A stretch of 7,232 bases of DNA from Methanosarcinales archaeon. Lineage in GTDB: Archaea > Halobacteriota > Methanosarcinia > Methanosarcinales > Methanogasteraceae. Location: NCBI GenBank assembly GCA_030672345.1, contig DAOVGO010000137.1:1-7232 (forward strand), given 5' to 3'. The translations under genes and the position numbers were made by a program. Below are positions 1 to 5,435 of this stretch, one piece after another (positions within the stretch are counted from its first letter, which is position 1; every line of letters begins with the position of its first letter). Below the pieces are notes generated by a model that was given only the letters and a program-made list of their open reading frames with translations, had not been told where the DNA came from and did not search any database.

Positions 1-819
1 GATACGTATGCAGAGAAGATAAGAGCCAGCAGATACCCAAGTGCAATAGGAGAGCTGCTCGGCAGCGTGGGAGGGATAGATGAAAAGACAGCGAAGAGAC
101 TCCTCAACGAAACAAAGGATACGTATGCAGAGAAGATAAGAGCCAGCAGAGACAGAGGGGCACTAAGATGGCTGCTCGACAGCGTGAGAGAGATAGATGA
201 AGAGACCGCGAAGAGACTCCTCAACGAAACAGAGGATACGTATGCAGATAAGATAAAAGCCAGCAGAGACCCAGAGGCAATAAGATGGCTGCTCTACATC
301 GTGAGAGAGATAGATGAAGAGACCGCGAAGAGACTCCTCAACGAAACAAAGGATACGTATGCAGAGACGATCAGAGCCAGCAGAGACCCATGGGCAATAA
401 GAAGGCTGCTCTACATCGTGAGAGAGATAGATGAAGAGACAGCGAAGAGACTCCTCAACGAAACAGAGGATACGTATGCAGAGAAGATCAGAGCCAGCAG
501 AGAACCATGGGCAATAAGATGGCTGCTCGACCGCGTAAGAGAGATAGATAAAAAGACAGCGAAGAGACTCCTCAACGAAACAGAGGATACGTATGCAGAG
601 AAGATCAGAGCCAGCAGAGACCCATGGGCAATAGGATGGCTGCTCGACAGCGTGAGAAGGATAGATGAAGAGACAGCGAAGAGGCTCCTCAACGAAACAA
701 AGGATACGTATGCAGAGAAGATAAAAGCCAGCAGAGACCCAAGGACAATGAGATGGCTGCTCGACAGCGTGAGAGAGATAGATGAAGAGACAGCAGAATG
801 GTTACAAAACGAAACTTCT
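1..819 (+). repeat. 117 bp in-frame tandem repeat array, about seven units
   Basis: Units of exactly 117 bp follow each other without spacers: a partial unit at 1-75, full units at 76-192, 193-309, 310-426, 427-543, 544-660 and 661-777, and a diverged partial unit at 778-819. By hand count, units 4 and 5 differ at about 8 of 117 bases. Units 2 and 3 share two variants found in no other visible unit (GAG ACC early in the unit and TAC ATC near its end), which suggests one was copied from the other. The last half unit is much more diverged, as expected for an old array edge not reached by unequal exchange. The array continues upstream of the window. Confidence 0.95.
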
Positions 820-822
820 TAA
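1..822 (+). CDS. 39-residue helical repeat protein, C-terminal part (5' end outside window)
   Basis: The frame is open from base 1 to the TAA at 820-822, so the gene begins upstream; the GTG at 67 lies inside the array and is not a credible start. The visible 273 residues are a partial unit (1-75), six full 39-residue units starting at 76, 193, 310, 427, 544 and 661, and a diverged half unit (778-819) ending in NETS. The consensus begins IDEETAKRLLNETEDTYAEK and continues IRASRDPWAIRWLLDSVRE. It reads as two amphipathic helices per unit, an alpha-solenoid pattern of HEAT-like length. No signal peptide, membrane segment or catalytic motif is visible. Differences between units cluster at unit positions 26-36. 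Arginine is almost always AGA or AGG, and the coding strand is very purine-rich, unlike map and argF. I do not recognise a named family; a binding or sensor module at the C-terminus of a larger protein is inference. Confidence 0.85.
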   Translation, partial: DTYAEKIRASRYPSAIGELLGSVGGIDEKTAKRLLNETKDTYAEKIRASRDRGALRWLLDSVREIDEETAKRLLNETEDTYADKIKASRDPEAIRWLLYIVREIDEETAKRLLNETKDTYAETIRASRDPWAIRRLLYIVREIDEETAKRLLNETEDTYAEKIRASREPWAIRWLLDRVREIDKKTAKRLLNETEDTYAEKIRASRDPWAIGWLLDSVRRIDEETAKRLLNETKDTYAEKIKASRDPRTMRWLLDSVREIDEETAEWLQNETS

Positions 823-992
823 TGGCGCCGGGGTGTCCCGCTCCCGTGATCTCATGGCGGTCAACTCTCTGGAAGGGATGGCAACGAAAGTCATCGATCT
901 CGTTTGCAGGCTCTCAGTCACATCCGCGCTTCTATCATCGTTTGTCCAAGTTCTCCCAAAACATCTTCTTGTGCCAATTGCGTGATTAAACT

Positions 993-3488
993 TCAACTTA
1001 CATCCACGATCTCTCGTACCCATTCCGGTTCTTCTGGTGGATTACTCTGCAACATCTCTTTCCACGCCTCATCTGTCAACCGATCGTCCATCGGATGCTT
1101 GAACTCGTAATAGCTGAAGACCGGACCTGCACCTAGGAGGATCCTGCCGTCGGGAACACGATATGCAACCAGAATCAATTTTACATAACCAACGCCTTCC
1201 TCCAGAACCATTCTCGTGTTACAATCGGTATGCACATCCGCAACTATCGTGGTTTCCTTACCCTCAGTATCCACGCCTGTGACAACATAATCCAGATGCC
1301 CTCCAAAGTCTCGTATGAACTCGTAGTCATCCTCTGTGAGCTCTCTGTTCTCAAGTTCATCTATCGATATATTGATCAATCGATTCAGAATGCACTCCAG
1401 ACTTTGCAATCGTTTCTTCTCAGTCTCATTCAAAATATCGAGGTCTGTCAGCCCATCTTCTGTCATTTCCGTTAATCTCAATAAACGAGCGTAGAATTCT
1501 GGAACTGGTTCCACATATCCTACTATTGGCTGTGGTGGACAACCCTCGAGTGGAGGGGTATAACTCTGCTTGGCGTAAAGTATAGTATCATGCCTGAGTT
1601 CGGTCCATGAGGCAAGAGAAGTCTGCAACTCCTTCTTCTGCCATGCTTCTGTCTGCATGAATGTTGGGTAACCGTCTCCAAACTCGTTTAACAACGGTTT
1701 TAATGTGTATAGCCAGCCCCAATACAGGTTTCGATTCCATTCAGCAGTGTCAAATCCTGCAAACTCCGTTTTAAGCTCTTCCAATTGCTTATCATAACTC
1801 GTGTTTATGCCTTCGTATTCGGTGTCTCCTTCCTCACGCAGGATCGCCTCGGCACAGCCGGAACCAAGAACCGCCATAACGTCCAGACCTCTCGGGAAGC
1901 ATCTTGCAGGTCCCACTCCCGTGATACACATCGTAAACGGCGTCTCATTACCCACATACATCCCGACAGCCGGGGAGACCAGTTGTTGGAACATATACGA
2001 ATCAGGAATGAACCTCTGCCCCATGAACCTGAAACCCTTTGTTTTATCCAGACATTCGTACAGTTTCTCCCTTGTGATTGGCGGATAGATCACGCAGACA
2101 CCGGAGCCGCCGTATATCTCAGGACTCCTCAATCGGGCTAATTCTGCTTTAAGATCCAGCATCTTCTCGTCATCTGCCAGTTCCGTGGTATCGAAATCCG
2201 AACCAAAGACCTCTTTGATTGCGCTCTGGTATTCATAAGGCGTTAAATCATCTGCAGTTCCAACAAAGAAGGATGTGACCGAATATATCCGGTTCCAGTG
2301 TTCTTGCACGGTTTTATTCCCGGCGGAGGCGTCCGGAAGCTCTGATGCGATCAACGATGCCTGAATCGTTGCGAGTTTTGCATCCTCTTCGGTTATCAGC
2401 GGAGTCTCGATGCCGTCACACTCAGTGGCGTTCCCGCCCTTCATGAGAAAAGCCATCCGCCCGTACCACATCATCGCCTTGAAGTATCGCTTCAGCTTTT
2501 CGCTCCGGGTGTAATGCCCTCTTGGAATGTATTGCGAGTAATCCTCGCAGTAACAGCATTCATCCTTGCACAGCCGATTCGGGTCTGAGTTGAATATATG
2601 GCTTGCGGCGAAGCCGACGTGTTCTCCTATGTTCGCAATCTCGCAATCAACCTCGCTTCGCACATAATCAGGTACCGTGAAATCGATCTCCCTGATCTCT
2701 TCAGTCCCGTTGTAACCAACAGTTGGCGTCTGGAGAAGTGTTAAGGCGACTGCGAAGTATGCAACGTTTCTCCTTGCCGCTTCCTTCATCTCCGGGTCTG
2801 TTGCGTTGTCATAATTACCATAGTTCTGCCCGGATCGTTCGAGCATCGCCGCACTCATATCAAGAAGCGCATCAAAGAACTCCCGCTTCTCAGCGCCCTT
2901 GAGAATCTCGTCGAACTGGATATGGTAAAGATGGAGCAAGGTATCCGATGTAACGAATATGGGAACACCACGCGTCTTCATATCGCCATAAGGAGCTACA
3001 ATGTCGTCTACATCTTCATAATCCATTATGACAAACCCGTTAGTCATTAACAGTTCATTTTCTCGTTCGTTCAATCTGAACTCGGATGTTATATTCTCAA
3101 TGTTTGAGATATTGCTTAAATTCAAAGGTAACTGGTAAGGAGGCACGCTGGGATCTACCGTGATGTTTACCGGACTATAGTATGCGGAGAACGCAGACTT
3201 CGGGTTTTTCTCTTCATCTTCTCCCGCACTCTGCGCCGCCATCAATATCATCAGTGCGTCGAGCGAACTTACCATGCCGTCGTGATTCATATCCGCTCTT
3301 TCAGTATCCTGAGGCATGCTCCCGACTGCCATCTGCAGCGCGATGAGTGAGTCTGCCGCAGTGATTCTACTATCGTTGTTCACATCACCACTGATTATGT
3401 TATAGTCTGCCGATGCTGGCGCGCTGAACGCTGCAAGCGTTATCAGCGCGCAGTAAATTACGTATTTTGCTTTCATTGCTTTCTCCAT
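993..3488 (-). CDS. Secreted dockerin-containing DUF3160 protein
   Basis: This 831-residue protein starts with a signal peptide (a lysine followed by a hydrophobic stretch to about residue 24, likely cleaved after ASA at 27). A type I dockerin follows at about 34-85, with two calcium loops, DVNNDSRITAAD and DMNHDGMVSSLD, each with acidic or Asn residues at loop positions 1, 3, 5 and 12. The rest matches the DUF3160 family, whose function is unknown: RGVPIFVTSDTLLHLYHIQF (173-192), DYSQYIPRGHYTRSEKLKRY (316-335), the MQTEAW and ELRHDTILYAKQSY segments, and a C-terminal GVGYVKLILVAYRVPDGR. N-glycosylation sequons are dense after the dockerin (N108, N123, N126, N132). A cysteine cluster sits at 307, 311, 312 and 314. 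The dockerin implies docking to a cohesin protein on the cell surface, but no cohesin is in the window. The gene stands alone and converges on the repeat gene. M5 (base 3476) is the better supported start (see the RBS entry). Confidence 0.9.
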   Translation of the reverse strand: MEKAMKAKYVIYCALITLAAFSAPASADYNIISGDVNNDSRITAADSLIALQMAVGSMPQDTERADMNHDGMVSSLDALMILMAAQSAGEDEEKNPKSAFSAYYSPVNITVDPSVPPYQLPLNLSNISNIENITSEFRLNERENELLMTNGFVIMDYEDVDDIVAPYGDMKTRGVPIFVTSDTLLHLYHIQFDEILKGAEKREFFDALLDMSAAMLERSGQNYGNYDNATDPEMKEAARRNVAYFAVALTLLQTPTVGYNGTEEIREIDFTVPDYVRSEVDCEIANIGEHVGFAASHIFNSDPNRLCKDECCYCEDYSQYIPRGHYTRSEKLKRYFKAMMWYGRMAFLMKGGNATECDGIETPLITEEDAKLATIQASLIASELPDASAGNKTVQEHWNRIYSVTSFFVGTADDLTPYEYQSAIKEVFGSDFDTTELADDEKMLDLKAELARLRSPEIYGGSGVCVIYPPITREKLYECLDKTKGFRFMGQRFIPDSYMFQQLVSPAVGMYVGNETPFTMCITGVGPARCFPRGLDVMAVLGSGCAEAILREEGDTEYEGINTSYDKQLEELKTEFAGFDTAEWNRNLYWGWLYTLKPLLNEFGDGYPTFMQTEAWQKKELQTSLASWTELRHDTILYAKQSYTPPLEGCPPQPIVGYVEPVPEFYARLLRLTEMTEDGLTDLDILNETEKKRLQSLECILNRLINISIDELENRELTEDDYEFIRDFGGHLDYVVTGVDTEGKETTIVADVHTDCNTRMVLEEGVGYVKLILVAYRVPDGRILLGAGPVFSYYEFKHPMDDRLTDEAWKEMLQSNPPEEPEWVREIVDVS
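3483..3486 (-). promoter_or_regulatory. GGAG ribosome binding site favouring an internal start of the DUF3160 gene
   Basis: On the minus strand the first ATG (3488-3486) runs into GGAG, followed six bases later by a second in-frame ATG at 3476-3474. No comparable Shine-Dalgarno match precedes the first ATG (only GGAA). Starting at 3476 removes MEKA and leaves MKAKYV plus a hydrophobic core, a classical signal peptide. I therefore think the protein starts at 3476, giving 827 residues. Confidence 0.55.
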
Positions 3489-3593
3489 AAAATTCCATTA
3501 CGCGTAAACTTCGCTACCGAGTTGCCTGCTCATGTTTTCTCTTTAACTCCTCGCCATGATGTTTTGAAGGCTATGCTGAGATGAACCGACAAG

Positions 3594-3601
3594 CATATAA
3601 A
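3594..3601 (-). promoter_or_regulatory. Candidate TATA box of the DUF3160 gene
   Basis: The minus strand reads TTTATATG, a good match to the archaeal TATA element. A start about 25 bases downstream would fall near 3570-3575 and give a leader of roughly 85-95 bases. The upstream bases (TAACG) are only a partial match to a BRE. This is the best such match I see upstream of the gene. Confidence 0.45.
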
Positions 3602-3610
3602 CGTTACATA

Positions 3611-3625
3611 CCATCCGCTGGATGG
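3611..3625. repeat. Perfect 6 bp hairpin CCATCC-GCT-GGATGG
   Basis: The inverted arms are separated by three bases. It lies just upstream of the candidate TATA box of the DUF3160 gene as read on the minus strand, so it could be a protein-binding site. No T-tract follows on either strand, so it is not an intrinsic terminator. A six-base match can occur by chance. Confidence 0.3.
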
Positions 3626-3822
3626 CTTGACCATTACTTCCGCATATCAGGCGCGTTTGCCAGAGCGGATTTGCAGAAAGGGATCGTGAATTGATGGTGT
3701 TGCCGATCAAATAATATTGCCCCAAAGCCGGTTGTTTCAGGTTGCAAACTATTCCTGGCGTCAGCACTTTTGAAACGTTTGAGTTCCGGTCATCCCGGCA
3801 GTTCAGAGATGATGGTTTACAC

Positions 3823-3848
3823 AAATAAAATAAAAATAAAATAAAAAT
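3823..3848 (-). terminator. T-rich terminator of pyrD, made of an 11 bp tandem repeat
   Basis: On the minus strand this stretch is nearly all T with single A interruptions, 44 to 69 bases past the pyrD stop codon. Archaeal RNA polymerase terminates at oligo-T stretches, often without a hairpin, so this is a credible end for the pyrD transcript. On the plus strand it is two exact copies of AAATAAAATAA (3823-3833, 3834-3844) plus AAAT. Confidence 0.6.
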
Positions 3849-3891
3849 CAGAGATGTGGCTATGCGTTAGGGATCCCTCAACGACCAGATC

Positions 3892-4791
3892 TCACACCAC
3901 ACCAACCCGATGCGCCATCCCGCAGATATCCTCAACCTCGCAGCCATGCGCCCGGCAGTAATCCCGGATCCCGTCCGCAACCTCTGCAAAGACCGAAAGA
4001 CTGGTATGCACGGCAGATCCGATCTGCACTGCGCTTGCGCCCGCCAGTATCATCTCGATTGCGTCCTGCCAGCACGAGATTCCGCCAACTCCGATGACCG
4101 GTATATCAAGCGCGCCATAGAGGTCATACACGCATTTTACCGCGATCGGCTTGACCCCGGTCCCTGAAAGCCCACCGAACCTGTTACCAAGGATCGGGAA
4201 CCCGGATTCAACATCAATAGCCATCGCCCGCACGGTATTAATGGCAACAACAGCGTCTGCACCGCCCTCCTGTGCGGCAAGTCCGATCTCTGTGATGTCT
4301 GTGACATTTGGCGTCAGTTTTGCCCATACAGGGATATCAACCGCATCTTTGACCGAAGATGTGATCTCCCTGACAAGAAATGGGTCGATACCAACAGAAG
4401 CTCCGTATCGATCTGCATGTGGGCAGCTCAGGTTGAGTTCGATCGCATCGGCAGCATCGCAGAGCCCATAAGCAACCTTTACGAATTCCGGGGCATCAGC
4501 GCCAAAGATGCTCGCAATCACAGGGACCCCTGCCTCTCTTGCTATCAGCAGCTCCTCATGATAATGGCGATAGCCAGGGTTTGGCAGCCCAAGCGCGTTT
4601 AGAAATCCGCATTCGGTCTCAATCATGCTCGGGTTCGGATGTCCCGCGTTTGGAGCGCACCCGATGGATTTTGTGACGACCGCGCCCGCGCCGTTGCGCG
4701 CAACCCGCAGCAGCGATGCACCAGTGGTTCCAAGTATTCCCGCGGCAAGCAGCGTTGGATTTTTCAGTGTTAATCCTGTTATAGTTATCAT
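3892..4791 (-). CDS. pyrD: Dihydroorotate dehydrogenase, class 1B-like catalytic subunit
   Basis: The 299-residue product is a full-length TIM-barrel flavoprotein that would oxidise dihydroorotate to orotate in pyrimidine synthesis, in the cytoplasm. Visible signatures are TKS with K41, NALGLPNPG with N65, NLSCPH with N120 and the expected catalytic C123, WAKLTPN with K158, INT at 184-186, and the FMN phosphate region GVGGI (234-238) through IGSA. The catalytic cysteine rather than serine, and the lack of an N-terminal membrane extension, point to class 1. H125 stands where the Lactococcus enzyme has Asn (SCPN); I recall SCPH as common in archaeal members. Class 1B enzymes normally work with PyrK, an FAD and 2Fe-2S subunit, which is not adjacent here. 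The start has only a weak Shine-Dalgarno match (TGATC, four bases before ATG). It is divergent from the histone gene. Confidence 0.93.
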   Translation of the reverse strand: MITITGLTLKNPTLLAAGILGTTGASLLRVARNGAGAVVTKSIGCAPNAGHPNPSMIETECGFLNALGLPNPGYRHYHEELLIAREAGVPVIASIFGADAPEFVKVAYGLCDAADAIELNLSCPHADRYGASVGIDPFLVREITSSVKDAVDIPVWAKLTPNVTDITEIGLAAQEGGADAVVAINTVRAMAIDVESGFPILGNRFGGLSGTGVKPIAVKCVYDLYGALDIPVIGVGGISCWQDAIEMILAGASAVQIGSAVHTSLSVFAEVADGIRDYCRAHGCEVEDICGMAHRVGVV

Positions 4792-4818
4792 GACCGATCA
4801 GTATATGATGCAATATCT

Positions 4819-4838
4819 TATGGGTGTTTCTATGGGTG
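4819..4838. repeat. Octamer direct repeat TATGGGTG in the pyrD leader
   Basis: Two exact copies at 4819-4826 and 4831-4838 start 12 bases apart, about 28-47 bases before the pyrD start codon. If pyrD uses the candidate TATA at 4850-4857, they overlie its transcription start, where archaeal repressors commonly bind. An operator role is inference. Confidence 0.35.
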
Positions 4839-4845
4839 ATCCCTA

Positions 4846-4893
4846 TGAATTTATTTACACGATGATTCATCATGTTGAGAGATCATAAATTCA
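4846..4893. repeat. 9 bp inverted repeat enclosing a 12 bp near-palindrome
   Basis: TGAATTTAT at 4846-4854 is the exact reverse complement of ATAAATTCA at 4885-4893. Between them, ATGAT-TC-ATCAT (4862-4873) is a second inverted repeat, centred within two bases of the outer pair. Nested symmetry around one centre suggests a dimer or tetramer binding site, though AT-rich sequence makes chance symmetry likelier. Confidence 0.4.
4850..4857 (-). promoter_or_regulatory. Candidate TATA box of pyrD
   Basis: The minus strand reads TAAATAAA. A start about 25 bases downstream would fall near 4825 and give a leader of about 35 bases. The minus-strand AATTTATG further upstream (near 4884-4892) is an alternative. 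Neither is a strong match. Confidence 0.3.
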
Positions 4894-4933
4894 ATTTCTC
4901 AAAGATATTTTCCACTGTAACGTGGATGTTGAT

Positions 4934-4948
4934 CAAAAAGTATATATA
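4934..4948 (+). promoter_or_regulatory. BRE/TATA promoter of the histone gene
   Basis: CAAAAAG followed directly by TATATATA (4941-4948) is the best archaeal BRE-plus-TATA match in the window. Initiation about 25 bases downstream would fall near 4970, giving a leader of about 140 bases for the histone mRNA. A weaker TATA-like CATAAAAAT at 5048-5056 could give a shorter transcript. Confidence 0.6.
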
Positions 4949-4998
4949 GACCTTATTTCAAAAAGTAAGTACATAGCAACACCATGCATTAATATGGT

Positions 4999-5022
4999 CA
5001 TAGAATAGTGTTCTATTCTGTG
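4999..5022 (+). promoter_or_regulatory. Hairpin in the histone mRNA leader
   Basis: AGAATAG (5002-5008) and CTATTCT (5013-5019) are perfect inverted arms around a TGTT loop. Pairing extends outward by a U-G wobble, an A-U and a G-C pair, giving a 10 bp stem with a four-base loop. It lies downstream of the predicted start, so it would be transcribed. It could act as an RNA structure or as a DNA operator. Confidence 0.45.
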
Positions 5023-5052
5023 CATAATTATGTGCTTGGTGTCGGTGCATAA
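5020..5052. repeat. CATAATTATG palindrome and GTGCATAA direct repeat in the histone leader
   Basis: CATAATTATG (5023-5032) is a perfect 10 bp palindrome directly beside the leader hairpin. GTGCATAA occurs at 5020-5027 and again at 5045-5052, 25 bases apart. The second copy overlaps the weaker TATA-like sequence before the histone gene. Their role is unknown; a regulator binding site is inference. Confidence 0.35.
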
Positions 5053-5096
5053 AAATGGATACGCATCGATTAGTTGCGAACCAAACCAGACCACAG

Positions 5097-5104
5097 AAGG
5101 AGAT
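5097..5104 (+). promoter_or_regulatory. Shine-Dalgarno AAGGAGAT of the histone gene
   Basis: GGAG (5099-5102) ends ten bases before the ATG at 5113. It is a strong match to the archaeal anti-Shine-Dalgarno sequence and supports this start. Confidence 0.7.
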
Positions 5105-5112
5105 AAGAACAA

Positions 5113-5337
5113 ATGGCAAAGAAAATAATACCATTGGCACCAGTTGAGCGGCTTATACGGACTGCATCAGATGGGGACATCCGGGTCAGCGAATCGGCAC
5201 GCGGTGCCCTGACCGAGGTGCTTGAAGATATCGGTATAAAGATCGCTAAGGAAGCGATCATCGAGACAAAGCACGCCGGCAGAAAGACTGTCAAAGCAGA
5301 AGACATCAACAGGGCGCTTGAGATTCTGAAAATGTAA
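5113..5337 (+). CDS. Archaeal histone (HMf family)
   Basis: The 74-residue product is a single histone fold that would dimerise and wrap or stack DNA into archaeal chromatin. It aligns with HMfB throughout: IIPLAPVERLIR forms helix 1, RVSESAR (24-30) is the first DNA-binding loop, ALTEVLEDIGIKIAKEAIIETKHAG is the long central helix, and GRKTVKAEDI (56-65) is the second loop leading into helix 3. H54 and D64 keep the spacing of the HMfB H49/D59 dimer-dimer contact, so tetramers or longer stacks are possible. It starts with a short basic MAKK and has about one extra residue before the first loop; the other length differences from the 69-residue HMfB are minor. It has its own promoter and is followed by a terminator, so it is probably transcribed alone. 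Confidence 0.96.
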   Translation: MAKKIIPLAPVERLIRTASDGDIRVSESARGALTEVLEDIGIKIAKEAIIETKHAGRKTVKAEDINRALEILKM

Positions 5338-5373
5338 GTGTTCAGTGGTTTCAGAGTCAAAGCCTAACATTCG

Positions 5374-5425
5374 CCGCCCAAAAACATAAATTTGTCTTTC
5401 GGGCGGTCTTATTTTTTTTCTTTTT
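5374..5425 (+). terminator. GC hairpin plus T-tract after the histone gene
   Basis: CCGCCC (5374-5379) pairs with GGGCGG (5401-5406) across a 21-base AT-rich loop. It is followed by a T-rich run (5407-5425) with eight consecutive T at 5412-5419. Either the T-run alone (archaeal) or the hairpin plus T-run (bacterial style) would end the histone transcript before map. Confidence 0.75.
5380..5393 (+). promoter_or_regulatory. Candidate map-argF promoter inside the terminator loop
   Basis: AAAAACATAAATTT within the loop resembles an A-rich BRE followed by a TATA element. Initiation about 25 bases later would fall near 5412-5418 and give a leader of roughly 20 bases before the map ATG. No other TATA-like element is seen between the histone stop and map. 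Confidence 0.4.
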
Positions 5426-5435
5426 GCGGGTTACC

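Larger units (their letters stand above)
3489..3891. other. 403 bp intergenic region without a convincing gene
   Basis: It lies between two minus-strand genes. From the pyrD side it holds the 3' trailer and T-rich terminator of pyrD (to about 3823), then about 220 bases with no recognisable content, a short perfect hairpin at 3611-3625, and a TATA-like box at 3594-3601 serving the DUF3160 gene. A 93-codon minus-strand frame (3824-3543) crosses it. That frame overlaps the TATA-like box, has no ribosome binding site, and its cysteine-, serine- and asparagine-rich product resembles nothing I know. No tRNA-like cloverleaf or C/D box pair was found. Confidence 0.6.
4792..5112. other. 321 bp divergent intergenic region between pyrD and the histone gene
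   Basis: This AT-rich region must hold promoters for both genes. It contains a strong TATA box for the histone gene, weaker candidates for pyrD, a pair of octamer direct repeats and a long-armed inverted repeat on the pyrD side, and a hairpin, palindrome and direct repeat on the histone side. Short frames on both strands cross it but none has coding character. Confidence 0.7.

Noticed and set aside
67..69. GTG as the start of the repeat protein
   Set aside because: The frame is open to base 1 and the codons before it encode the rest of a repeat unit, so the real start is upstream of the window.
411..692. Minus-strand 93-codon frame inside the repeat array
   Set aside because: It is the periodic shadow of the 117 bp repeat; 117 is divisible by three, so any open antisense unit stays open.
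1..819. CRISPR array or a diversity-generating retroelement target
   Set aside because: There are no short repeats with unique spacers. The array is coding and head-to-tail, the variation is not restricted to adenines, and no reverse transcriptase or template repeat is visible.
782..1023. Short overlapping frames on both strands in the gap between the repeat gene and the DUF3160 gene, possibly a decayed mobile-element gene
   Set aside because: Fragments on the minus strand look vaguely protein-like but switch frame, have no recognisable motif and no terminal inverted repeats. No clear terminator for either converging gene was found here either.
3561..3820. C/D box sRNA or tRNA in the intergenic region
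   Set aside because: Isolated CTGA and GATGATG-like strings occur, but no properly spaced C and D boxes with terminal pairing, and no T-loop or cloverleaf.
3543..3824. 93-codon minus-strand frame between DUF3160 and pyrD
   Set aside because: It has no ribosome binding site, overlaps the likely DUF3160 promoter, and its composition is not typical of a folded protein.
5424..5435. TTG at 5424 as the map start
   Set aside because: It lies in the T-tract of the histone terminator and would add only four residues, whereas the ATG at 5436 gives the usual archaeal length.
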